Below, in pieces: positions 23,758 to 34,593 of a DNA stretch of 64,000 nt (its first letter is position 1; each line of letters starts with the position of its first letter). The notes under the pieces were generated by a model, which worked only from the letters and a program-made list of their open reading frames with translations, was not told where the DNA came from and did not search any database. The position numbers and the translations under genes were made by a program. This DNA comes from Takashimella koratensis (taxonomy: Eukaryota > Basidiomycota > Tremellomycetes > Trichosporonales > Tetragoniomycetaceae). The stretch lies in NCBI GenBank assembly GCA_003116875.1, contig BCKT01000008.1, positions 1-64,000 on the forward strand. The letters are read 5' to 3'.

Positions 23758-25588
23758 TAATAGGCAATAGTCTGCGCGACCTGTTCGGCACGCTTGTCTT
23801 TGGCCCATTGCACGGCATCACGCGTGCCGCGCTCCATGTCGATGAAGGTAAACTGAATAAAAGTGGAGACAACAACGAGGGCTAAAGTTAGCCAAGAACC
23901 AAAACGAACTTACCAAAACAGAAGACGAAACCACTCTGGTTGACACCGGTCCTTGCGATGATAGCTTGGGCGACGTTCGGACCCATGATGGAGCTAGCGC
24001 GGTTGCTAAGACCAAAGACACCAAAGAACATGCCCTCGAATCCCGGCGGGCAGAGGTCGCCCATCACAATGAACGAGTAGTTGTAGTAGCTCGCCTGACC
24101 GAGACCGAAGATCACGTTCCACGCCCAGAACTCGCTAATGTGGTGGAAACCAATCTTGTCGGTCCACCACCCGAGCATACCCCAGAAGGGGATGATGATG
24201 GCAATCGCACAGTTGAACGCAAACATCCACTTGGTGGGGATCCTCCAGCGGAGCTGGATCCATCGGAGGAGGTAGATGGAGAAGAGGGAGCAAACCGCTT
24301 GGACGATGTTAAGGTAGGTCGAGTCGAGGAAGGAAAAGTCGATCACGTCGTTTTGGCAGAGGGAGACGATAGAACCGGTGGTGTTGAGGCCCTGGCGTCA
24401 GAATGAACAGCAGAGCAACTTACGTCGGCGAGGAAGAAGAAAGCGAGGAGGTAGCCAAAAGTCATGGGAAGTTTTTTGACCTCCTTCAAAGCCTCGTACA
24501 GCTGAACGTAGCCGAGAGTGAGCGGGTTGCGGTTCTTTGGGAAAGCAGGACCAGGGCGCTTCTTCTGCATGAAGAACCACGGGAGACCGGTGAGCATCCA
24601 CCAGGCAGTGCACACGATGATGACGTCTGAAGTCAGTGGTAATCAAAATCTAAACTCACAGTTGTTAACAGCATTGCTCGAGGGAAGAGTAAGCTGGACA
24701 CTGAGGGAGAGCACCGGAGCAAGGAGGTAGCCCCAGTTTGAGTGCGCCTCAGCAACAGACATAATGTCGGAGCGCTGCGATTAGTCAAGTCTACACTGAA
24801 ACCCACCTCAAGTGCCTCCTCTTTCTGGAACTCCTCATCTGAAAGCTCCCCGTTGAGTTTGCGGAGTTGAAGGTCACGCGAGCGCTGGGTGTGACGAGAA
24901 AGCATGGGGTGTTGAGATCCGTAAAACACAAGGATGCAGCCCCAGGTGACGAGCGAGACGATGTAAAGACCCATAGCCAAGCGCCATTGGTTACCGTCGT
25001 GGACAGCGGCGAAAGCGTATTGACAAGCCCAGCAAATGACGGTAAGGATGATCAACAGGTACTGAGCGTTGTTGCGGTAGTCTGCGAGCGAGCCGACCGA
25101 GAGGAAGATCAGGGTCATAGACATGAAAGCGAGACCAGAGGCGATCAGAACGACCTGTGAGACCGAGGTATAGCCCGAGAGCCAAGGGACCATGCAGGTT
25201 GCGGACGTGGCGATGCAAGCGTTGCCGATACCGAGAGATTGTTCGTACCCAGCCTGACGTTAGCGCCGTTCAACATGTCAACCTACATCGGTGAGGACGT
25301 TTTGGAACTGGGTGGCCGAGTAACTGTTGGGTCCGATACCGTTGGCACCGTTGTCTGTCGTCAGCTCGGTGACACCTGATGCTCACTATAAAAGTAGTAC
25401 GCCATGAGCTCGAGCTTGGTGACGAGCGGGTAGGAGCGCTCCTTCTCCTCCATCTCACCGACGATGACGGTGACATCCGAGTCCACGTTCTTGGCAGCGT
25501 CCATGTTCTTCTCACTCTCAGAGTAAGGGGTGAGCGAGGCCTCGGGGACCACCTCGTGGGGTTGGAACAGGGTCTGGTCGGCGGGCAT
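23758..25588 (-). CDS. Atg22-like MFS transporter (vacuolar amino-acid effluxer family)
   Basis: Polytopic membrane protein of the Atg22 family. An acidic cytosolic head starts at 25588 (MPADQTLF). Then comes the family-typical first helix area LVTKLELMAYYFYNNGANGIGP, joined across an intron at 25.39 kb. Transmembrane segments include VVLIASGLAFMSMTLIFLSV, LAMGLYIVSLVTWGCILVFYG, VIIVCTAWWMLTGLPWFFM, FGYLLAFFFLADGLNTTGS and the late block MGDLCPPGFEGMFFGVFGLSNRASS, a hallmark of these proteins. It ends in TAG at 23758-23760 after AQTIAY. Introns are short. Family members export amino acids from the vacuole during autophagy; fungi carry several paralogues, so orthology to ATG22 itself is not claimed. 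It diverges from the 25882 gene, and a TATA-like tatttata lies about 60 bp upstream of the ATG. Confidence 0.85.
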
Positions 25589-25881
25589 GTCGTGTGGGGT
25601 AGGACTAGAGTCGTGAGACACCTTCTCCACCAAGCCTTGGGTGAGTATATAAATACACAGTCCCACCTATCAAAAAGTCGGAGAGATAGCGCGATCGGGC
25701 AAACCCCAGTGTGCCGACAGTTTCACCGAACGCCGCTGACCACCCTCGTAACCTCCGCGAGCCGGCTTTGCCGTGGGACCTGATTTTCACTTTCACCGGT
25801 TTGGCCGGTCGGCAAGCGGGCCGTGATCGATATCTTTCTTTATCTCCTCCACTTGGCTCCCGTGATCCATCCACAGCAACC

Positions 25882-27769
25882 ATGGTGAATGTACTGGACA
25901 CGGTCGACGCGGCTCACCGAGCCCAGTTTGACGAGGTCATGCACCTCCTCGACCTGAACTACGCCCCGCCTCTCTTGTAAGTACGTACCAGGTGTGCTGC
26001 TGACAGTAGATGGGGCTCTCCCAAGCTCTCATCGTGGTATGCTGTCGGCCTGTTGGCGAGGCAGCAAGGAACCGATATCGAGGTCGCCAACAAGCTCCTC
26101 GCCAACGGTCTCACACAGCAGGACCTCGACCCAGAATTTGACCGAAACTGGGGATCGTGAGTGGTGTGTTGACACCGCTGACCCCAGGTTCAAGGAGTTC
26201 ATGTCGCAGCCGAACGCGAGTGGACCGAAACCTCTCTGGGCTGCCAAGATCTACGAGTCGTATGGTAAGTACTGATGTTGATCACACTGACGGTAGATCC
26301 AAACAACGCGTGAGTCGAATTCCGACCCCACTGACCTCAGGCTTTTCTTCACCTTGGCGTGCATCATCATCGACGCGCTCTACTCCGACCTCATCGACAA
26401 GGCGTTACTTGATAAACTTCACAAGGCTATGCACGAATGCTGCATCGGCAACGCGCTTCGCGAGGGTGGACGATACGGCGACGATATGCGCCCGTCGTAT
26501 TCAAACGTAAGAAACTTTGTGACAAAGCTGACATTAGCCCTTCATGATGCGGTGTGTCTGCTCTGCTTACGTCGGCCATCTCCGAGGCGACCAAAAGCTG
26601 CTCGACCAGTCTGACGTAGGTCAAACCGTTGACCTCACTGACGGTAGGCTTGGATGGCCGAAGCGACAAGCCTTTGGGAGACGTACGACTCTCCGGGCGA
26701 GTTCAACAGCCCAACCTACGCCGGTATCACCATGCTGGCCATGGGCTTTGCCCAATTCTGCCCACCAACCAGCACCGTCTACAAGGACACGCCTAAGTTG
26801 CTGACCAGCTTATGGCGCTCTCTTGGTGAGTGATCTCTTTGAGACACTCTGACCCCAGGCGAGCTGTACAACCCGACACTGGGAAACCTCGCTGGACCCT
26901 GGGACCGGTCATATGGCTTCTGCATGAGCCAGTACTTTGCGTGCATCGGTACCCCTATTGCTGCCTTGATCCCCGCTGACGACATTCAACGTGAGTCGAC
27001 GTCCGACTCGACTGACGGCAGCGTACCCCAAGGCACTCGCTGGAGCGTCCCACTTTGACGATATGGCGGTTGTTCCAATGCAGATCCTCCTCTCCAAATA
27101 CGTTGAATCGGCTCTCCCAGCCGGAGTGGTCGACAAACTCCACACCCTCACTCCCCACTCTCACTTTGCTCAGTCCTACTTCCCACCGCACGAGCATCGG
27201 CCACGAAAGTTCTCCTTCTGGATCGGCGATGGCTTGAACATTGGCGGTTGTGACTATGACAACGACCAGCTAGGCGGACCCAAGGGGGAGCAAGACCAAT
27301 TCTGCCCCGGTGTCATTCAGTGGGACTCGGGCAAGCACGGTGCTGGGTCGGGTTGGATCTCGGTAAGCCCGGAATCGACTGAAGCTGACTCCAGGTATAC
27401 CCCACCTCCTCTTCTGCCGCAATCGTTGCAGACTCGGAATCACTTTCCATCTCCTTACCTCCCTCGAGCTATTCCCTTCCTCCCGCCGAAACAATCATCC
27501 TCGACGTCGGCGCTCTCCCCTTCCTTCAGCTGAACGGCGCGTCGTTCAAAGGCAAACGCGAGAGCCTTCCCGGCCTCGATGTCGAGTTTTCAGGCAACGT
27601 TGCGGATTCCATGACGATCGAATTCAACAAACACACTCAACGATGGGGGATGTGGTTCTACCGCCTGACTTTCAAGATTGACCCAGAGTTGAGGCGCACC
27701 GGCCAAGTCCCTAGGTTGATAGTGCATGTGAAGAAGACGACTCCACCAGAGTACCCCTTCCGGATGTAG
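25882..27769 (+). CDS. Uncharacterised protein, probably helical-toroid enzyme-like
   Basis: About ten exons with introns of 33-40 nt, most ending in ctgac...ag. The protein starts MVNVLDTVDAAHRAQFDEVM and contains KPLWAAKIYESYDPNNALFF, PGEFNSPTYAGITMLAMGFA, LAGPWDRSYGFCMSQYFACIG and FCPGVIQWDSGKH, then a C-terminal beta-rich part ending YPFRM and TAG at 27767. Regular spacing of Trp- and Tyr-rich helices and the EFNSPTYAG motif are reminiscent of alpha/alpha-toroid proteins acting on carbohydrates or small hydrophobic substrates, but I do not recognise the family. No signal peptide or TM segment, so probably cytosolic. It lies head-to-tail with the Zn2Cys6 regulator only 96 bp downstream. 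Confidence 0.75.
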
Positions 27770-27865
27770 CCCTGAATACTTTCCGATGCATCGGGCTTGT
27801 GCCCCCGGCGTTCTTACATTTAAACCGGTTTCGCCGGGTTGATTTTCTCTTTGTTATCTCCCACC

Positions 27866-30002
27866 ATGCGATCAGACGAGAGCGATTCTGAGCGCGCGGC
27901 CAAGCTCCGCAAGCTGGCGGATAGAACCTCCAAGGCGTGTAGTGAGTGGGACCAGCGATGCAGGTACTCACCGTAGCGAAATGCCGATCGCAAAAGATGC
28001 GATGCGTAGGCGCAGATAACCCACCTTGCCAGCGGTGTCGTGTGACAAAGAGTCGATGCGAGTTTGTGCCCCGCGCCAATGCATCCTTGCGACATGTGGT
28101 CTTGCCGAGGTCACCGGGACATGCGTGTACAGATGAATGGAGGGGAGATATATCGACTCGTCTGGAAGATCTCGAATCGAGGAATGATGCGTTGGAGAAG
28201 ATGGTGCGAGACCTGTTGCGAGAGCGAGGAGATGACAGCTTTAAAGGGAGTAGCGTCGCGCATGACAGTCCTTGGGAGGCAGACGATACCGAGTCGGGAG
28301 ACTCGGTGGAAGGCATGCTCAGAGCGATCACTGCTCTACGAGGGCGACTTTCTCCCGAGCTTTCCACTCAAGCCGCATGGGACAAGGAAAGCGTCGAAAC
28401 GCTGTGGTCTTCGTGAGTCGTTCCCAGACATTCGTTAACCCCAGATTTCGCACAAAGATGCCTGGTCTCCACTTCTTGACAGGAACCGTATCTTTCACCG
28501 ACCCATCCCCACTGCTCGCTGCATCGATCCTTGTCGTTTCCTCAGCACACCACCCATCTCGCCGACTCGCCTCCTTCCAACCAATATACTTCCAAGCCTT
28601 TGCCCACGCCGTCGGCGCAGCGGCGATCCCTGACCTCGTCGGGGAGGCAAGTGGACAACCTGTTGCGGTGCTGGGGAAGAAGTTTGACGATGTACTGGGT
28701 ATCATCCTTGCGGGACTTTTGGCAATAGGATGGGTCGAGACAGTCGGAGTGTGGATTACGACAGGATACAGAATGCTTCTCGACGGCGTCGCGTCGGCCG
28801 AGTCGGTACAGATCAGAGAGTGGAAGGGATTGTGGGAGGGTTTACGCGTGAGTGACCGTAGCTTCCAGGCTGACCAAAGACTATCGAGCTGGAGCATTCC
28901 TCTCTTCATCTGAGTCTACCTGCACTACCCGCTGTTCCCCCGTTCTATACAATCGACTCCACGCTAGCCGAGAAGAACACCGATACGCCAGCATCGTCTA
29001 TCGGTGAGCTGCTTCAGATCATGCAGAGGCGGATGTCTACTTTCGTACGACGTGGATTCACGACGCTTTGGGAGGCGGTATGTGCTGCGGGCAAGGTCAT
29101 GGCGCAGCCTCGACCAAAGGTCACAGAGGAAGATGTCAAGGCAGTGGCCGACTGGGCGCTTGAGATTGACGACTGGTTTCGACGACACTCTAGTGAGTAA
29201 AAGCTTGTTCTCAACTGATAGCAGTCCCATCTGCGTCTGCATCCAGCTTCTCCCGTACCATCGTTCTGCTCAACTACCATCTGCACAAGATTTTTGCTCT
29301 CTCCATCTTGCTTCCACCTCGCGGGGTCAACGGCGTCTCTATTGCCGAGCGAGAGGCACTGCTCGCGTCTTCCCGTGTCGCGCTGCAGATAGAGTCGGAT
29401 GGCTTCGAGGTGTGGTCTAGCTGGGACCTTGTCGTCAGTGCATGTCTCAGCGTCGCTGATGTCCAGGTCATCACCAATGCGTCATTGATTCTCCTCTCGT
29501 CGTTGGTCGCTGGCTGCGGCAATCCTGAAGGCAAGTTTTTGTATCATCAATGCTAACAACAGACGTCCATCTGGTGCAGAATCACCTCAACGTGCTATCT
29601 AGTACGGCGCAATCTGGTCCTTCACTGCGACACACCCTCCACAACAGGCTGGAGCAGGCGCTTCAAACCGTGCGCACTCCCATTGCCCCGCTCGTTCCTC
29701 TTCCGGTCACACGGAAGCCGCAGGAAGTACCGCCAGCTCCTGTCCCTGTCAACCATATCACCCAAGATCCTGCCAACCTTACTCTTGCACCTGCCCCTTT
29801 TGTCCCGCTCAACCCTGATGGATCACTCGATGTCCTTGCCCAACCCAGCGACTGGATTTCGGAACAGACACTAGGCCTGGATCACGCCTTTTCTCTCGGC
29901 GACACATTCGCAGGCCCTTCAGCTTCAGCGGACTTTGAGTGGCCGCCGTTCTTGCTCAACCTCTTTGAGCAGACAGATTGGGCCAATATCAATGAAAGCT
30001 AA
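27866..30002 (+). CDS. Zn2Cys6 fungal transcription factor 2
   Basis: Starts MRSDESDSERAAKLRKLADR. The zinc cluster CTKCRSQKMRC...CQRCRVTKSRC is split by a 38-nt intron after the first Cys (donor at about 27943). A short coiled coil follows (RLEDLESRNDALEKMVRDLLRE), the usual dimerisation element. The middle homology region is spread over exons from 28.47 to 29.55 kb. A Pro-rich, then acidic and aromatic tail (FEQTDWANINES) ends in TAA at 30000-30002, resembling an activation domain. Its stop lies 17 bp from that of the convergent GlcNAc-kinase gene, so the transcripts must overlap in their 3' ends. It could regulate the neighbouring sugar genes; this is inference from position only. Confidence 0.8.
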
Positions 30003-30019
30003 ATATGCATCTATGTAGT

Positions 30020-31191
30020 CTATGAAGTGTGTGCTAGCGCTCTTGCCCCCAGCTCGGCCACATCGACGACCGTCTCCACCCAGCCTGGTCGAACTCCCAA
30101 GACCGACAGCTCATCTCTCACCACGTTCAGGTACTCGCTCTGCGTGCCGAGACCACCAGCCACCACCATTCCAGGCAAAGTCGTGTACCCCTCCAAGCCA
30201 ACTTGCTTCACCACGATCGCAATGTCTGCAGCGAGGGCTCGCGCTGTCCGACGCACCGCCATTTCAGCCTGAGGGCAGGTCGAAGCGAGGGACAACACGA
30301 TGGGGGAGAGGCTTGCAATCCGCCGTTTTCGATAGTCTGACGAGGCTACGGGCGGCAGGTCCAAAGGTAGGTCGTGCTGGAGTCAGTGATACGACAACGT
30401 TTTACTCACCGCTCTTCCTGGCAGCGAGGCTGTATCCAACACCCCCCACTCCTTTCGAATAGCCTCTGCAAGACCACCAGGCTGCTCCAGCCCCAGATCA
30501 TACGTCTCCGTCACGGTTGCAATCGCTGTAAGCCCCAAGTGATATGCACTGCCTGGGTCTCCGAATAAATGGCCATATCCTCCTCTCTTCGCTACCGTAT
30601 TTGCCCTCCCATCGCGGTCGACGGACAAAGCCATTACGATCGAGCCAGTACCTGCGATCACTGCGAGTGTCCACGGCTTGGACTGGGGTGGGCGAAGAAG
30701 AAGCGGCGAGCACAAGAGCAGTGCGTCGTTCATTATCCGCATCGAGCAGAGGGGGCTAGATGTTAGCTTTGCCTCCGGCTTGACCTACAGCATCTCCGCT
30801 AGACTCGACCGCATCTTCACAACATCATCAGGCGTATCACACCCCGAGATCTGTATTTAGCTTAATAGCCCAAAGTACCTACTCCTATCCATGCGCCGTC
30901 AAACCTGATTCTCCCTTCCTTCCCACCAGGCAAAAGGGCGACCGCTATGTCGATAGCGAGAACAATGCTGAGGTTATTCCTCAGCAACACCATAAGAGAC
31001 TCACGCTGCAACTGCTGTTGACAATCCGACTTCTGTCATGTTGGCAGGTCCAGCCTTGCCTCGGCTCAGTACAACCCCTTGCTTGTCGACAACGACGACG
31101 GCCGTCTTGGTCCCGCCGGCCTGGACATCAGCTCAAGCTGCAGCTCCTTACTCACGTCAACACAGAGGTACAGACCAGAGAGGGGGAGCAT
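30020..31191 (-). CDS. N-acetylglucosamine kinase (BadF/BadG/BcrA/D ATPase family)
   Basis: ASKHA-fold kinase phosphorylating GlcNAc, cytosolic. The start at 31191 (MLPLSGLYLCVD) runs through a 34-nt intron into AGGTKTAVVVVDKQG, the phosphate-1 loop. Further exons carry the adenosine and phosphate-2 segments: VIAGTGSIV, the NAGK-like GGYGHLFGDPGSAYHLG, and near the C-terminus GMVVAGGLGTQS. It ends in TAG at 30020-30022 after ALAHTS. About 330 residues, the usual length of eukaryotic GlcNAc kinases. Introns lie near 31.1, 30.98, 30.86, 30.76 and 30.38 kb. Neighbours include a Zn2Cys6 regulator (tail to tail) and, 2 kb away, a GH35-type glycosidase. Confidence 0.85.
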
Positions 31192-31533
31192 GTCTGTGGC
31201 TTGCGGCAGCATACGAGCAGTCGAAAGGTTTTGTGATTATACCAGGCGCGCCTGGCGCCACCGGTGAAATGACCCGGCAAACCCGGCCAACGGTGTTCGC
31301 CCAATTTAGCACCTAACTAATCTGGCGCTCGCGTGGTGGTGCGAGATTTGTTTTGACTGGCTGAGCCAAAGTGTGAAATGCAGCTTTTTCGGTGTGGCCT
31401 GTAGCCTTACCAAGGGAAAGAAGGTTCGGCTACTTGGCAATGCGGACATGAAGGCACGGTTCCCACGAGGATTGACGATCCGCACTTCATATACGAAAAA
31501 TGCGCATGGCTTGTCGCCACCGACTCAACTACG

Positions 31534-32481
31534 ATGCAGGAGAAACGATGGGCACTGATCACTGGTTGCGGTGCACCGACGGGCGTTGGGTCATGCCTTG
31601 CCCTGGCACTGGTCGACAAGGGCTACCGGGTATTTGCCACTGCAAGGCGGATGGAACAGCTGGCCCATTTGGAGGGCAAATGCGAGGTGAGTCATCGTGA
31701 TTCAAGGCTGATGATAGCTACTGGTCTTGGACGTCACATCTGAAGAATCGATCCATGTCGCTGTGGCCGCGGTAAAAGAAACAGCTGGCGAACTGTCTGT
31801 CCTTGTCAACAACGTATGCGCAGAGTTAAACCTATCTGACCTCAGGCTGGCCTGGACGGATGGGCACCTTGCATTGACATTGACGTGGACAAGTTCCGCA
31901 CACTTCTCGAAACCAACGTTGTTGGCCCTCTTACTCTCACTCAAGCATGCGCTCCGCTTCTCGTTGAAGCAGGACGTGTACGACCCAGTGTGATCCTCAA
32001 CATCGGCAGTTTTGCATGCTACGGGGCAGCATGGAAGGGGGCGTATTCGGCAACCAAGGCGGCACAGCAAGTGATCAGCGACGTGATGAGGGTAGAGATG
32101 GCCAATCTCGGCGTTAAAGTGATCACATGCGAGACAGGTGAGTTCCCTCATGGCTAAGCTTATTCAGGCGGCATCGATACCCCGATGTTCGCGAAACAGC
32201 CAAAAATCACCAAGACACCGACGTCAGGGTACTATCCCAACTTTGAAGCCCTCGCGGAACGAGTGGACAAGATGAAGCGTGGTGCGATATCGCCGGAACA
32301 AGCGGGTCGACAGCTAGCCGCCTACGTGGACAGCCGCAATCCGCCCGGAAAGATATGGGTGGGAGGGACCGGGTACATCTTTGCGTGGGTGATGCCTCTG
32401 CTCACTGCAAGTTGGAGGGACTGGTTCTGGAAAATGGCGTTCTTTGTCGGCGAGGTACCGGCTCCGAAGAGAACGGAGTAA
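31534..32481 (+). CDS. Short-chain dehydrogenase, AYR1-like (acyl-DHAP reductase type)
   Basis: Four exons, 31534-31686, 31718-31813, 31846-32137 and 32168-32481, give 284 residues. Classical SDR: cofactor motif TGCGAPTGVG at residues 11-20; Arg after beta-2 (FATARR) favouring NADPH; VLDVTS; NN|AG split by the second intron; catalytic Ser in ILNIGSF; and YSATK. The C-terminus has hydrophobic FAWVMPLL and WFWKMAFFV segments resembling the membrane-associated tail of 1-acyl-DHAP reductases (Ayr1) on lipid droplets/ER. The sub-family call rests on that tail and on GIDTPMF after the active site. It converges on the glycosidase gene with 68 bp between stops. Confidence 0.85.
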
Positions 32482-32549
32482 GGGATGCTAATTCGCATAA
32501 TTGAAGGCTCCATTGATGAGTTGTTATTATTTAGTACCATTTCCATGTA

Positions 32550-34221
32550 TCAATCGTCCAGCGTGTAGACCTCGCATTCTGAAAGTCGAGTGCGGGCAGG
32601 AATGAACACTGCGACGGGCCCTCTTGACTCTATCACCTCGGACGGCATGATGACGCGGACCCCTCCACCTGTCTCGTCGCCGTTCAGCCATCGCAGCGCT
32701 TCTAGCTTGCCGTTATCGTCGATGTCTTTCTCTTCAAAAGAGAGGATACCGGTGTACGTTGCCTCCAGTCGCGCAGACGTGAAGATGATTTGAAATCCCT
32801 CGCCCAGAAGCTGAAACTTATTTGGACCGATCTGTATGATCATTCCAAATGCAGGACCGGGACGACCAGGGACTTGAGCTCGAGTGATGACTAGTTTCCA
32901 TTCCCCTAAGGTAACCTCTTTGGCCTGATTAGGGTTAGACTCGACGTCGGGGTCAAAGAAGAACCCAAAGGTGTTGTGTCGATTGGTTCGCGCAGATAGG
33001 ATGAGAGGGGTGAATTTCTTGACGAGGCCAAAGTGTTTGGTGTACGGGCTAGTCGCTGGGTCTTCACCGTCCAGTCCAAATGGCGACGCACCGATTGCGT
33101 GGTGGGAACCGAGTGCCGCCCACAGTTGCAGAGCACCGATTAGATCGTGTCGCTGTTCAGGGATGAACAAGGGTTTGTTTCGCCACGAGAAGGTACGACA
33201 CCACTGCTCGTAGTCGCCTGCGTAGATGTCGGGAGAGATCCAGTCGAGCGAGGGTGTGCACAGCTGCCAAATGTCGATGACGGTGTCGTTGGGGGAGCCG
33301 GATGGATAGAGACCGGGAACCGTACCGCCTGATGGAACCCCAGGTAAGGGCTGAGTGATATTTCGAAGCCAGCCGTTGGTATACATTAGCAGAGGGTAAA
33401 TCTCCTTGCCAGCCGTGGCCACTCGATCGACGTAACGAGCAAAGTGATACGCCATGAAGAGTTCATCGGTTGCTGTTCCTTGCCCGAACGTGTCCTCCCA
33501 GCTGCGACCGGAATGGAGCAGGTCTTTGCTCATTGGGAGATTGCCTCGGATGACCGGATTGAGCGAGTCCCAGTTGTCGATCAAGGCTTTGTGGAGGAAC
33601 AATGGTACGGGTGCCTCGAACGCTGCCTCTGCCTGAGCACATCGATCCCTCGAGTCCTCCTTCAACCCCGTCTCATTCTCCACCTGCACAGCAATCACAG
33701 TTCCGTCATCTACCTCGCCGAGATGCCGCATGAGCCGCTGAAACGCCCTGACATCCGCCTCGACCAGGTGATCGTCGAAGAGCGAGTTGGAATGGCTCGG
33801 CCGCACTTTGCCGTCCTGGTGCCTAACACGAGCTCGCGGGAACCGCTTGGCGTCGAGCTTGACCCAGTGAGGTGTATACGTCGACACGCCTGACGTCAAT
33901 TGAGTTCAAACACTACTCACCATTTTTAAACGCACCAAACCAGAGGATGATGAGCTTGAGTCCGTGCTTACGTGCCCCCGCGATCACGGCATCGAGAACG
34001 GTAAAGTCGAATACGCCCTCTTGAGGCTCAATCTGCTCCCAGCCGACCGAGCCAAGGACAGTGTTGACATTGGACTGGACGAGACGCCCCCATGCGTCAT
34101 CCATCCATTCGACGGAAGACATGGACGAGTTGTTGAGTTCGGCCGCACGCATGAGGAAAGGCTTGCCATCGACGACCAGATGGTAGGCATTGTTGCCCAG
34201 TGCCTGTAGGTGAGGCGGCAT
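32550..34221 (-). CDS. GH35-type glycoside hydrolase with DUF5597-like C-terminus
   Basis: TIM-barrel glycosidase, about 545 residues, two exons joined across a 31-nt intron at 33.9 kb. It begins MPPHLQALGNNAYHLVVDGKPF. The barrel shows VNTVLGSVGWEQIEPQEGVFDF, LIILWFGAFKNGVSTYTPHWVK, the likely acid/base Glu in IAVQVENETG and the likely nucleophile Glu in PLFIPEQRHD. The C-terminal part after 32.9 kb is beta-rich (LVITRAQVPGRPGPAFGMII), as in the DUF5597-containing beta-galactosidase-like enzymes of fungi and bacteria. There is no signal peptide, so an intracellular enzyme is expected. The substrate could be a beta-galactoside or a related oligosaccharide taken up by the cell. It shares a 372-bp divergent promoter with the VWA gene. 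Confidence 0.85.
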
Positions 34222-34593
34222 GGCTGCGGCGACGGTGACGATGATTGACGGAGACTAGAGACGGGGATGCTCGCCAAGGTTGGAGACTATAAGAACCGGG
34301 CGCCGGGTAACAGTCGCCGCGTTCGGCCGAAAGGTGCTATGCGGTGGAGGCGGACAAGGCCGGGGGAGTTTTCTATGAGGGATTTTAGGCCCCACCACAG
34401 TCACGTGATCTTCTCTTCCCCTTGGTTCCACGCTCAAAATAGACCCTCGGAACTTCCGTCCCAAGTATAGCACCGCCTCGAGCCCTCTCGTCTGTCGTCT
34501 GACGATCGCCATCTCTTCATCCACTCCTGACTATCTACTTAAGTCACTCACCCTTGGCATCTTGGCATCCCCATCCATTCACCCCTACACACA

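Noticed and set aside
27711..28367. 219-codon minus-strand open frame
   Set aside because: Antisense to the zinc-cluster exon of regulator 2, which has unmistakable Cys spacing. No motif on the minus strand.
19235..32481. Secondary-metabolite gene cluster
   Set aside because: Regulators, an NmrA-like protein, a GNAT and a transporter occur together, but there is no polyketide, peptide or terpene synthase, so a biosynthetic cluster is not supported.
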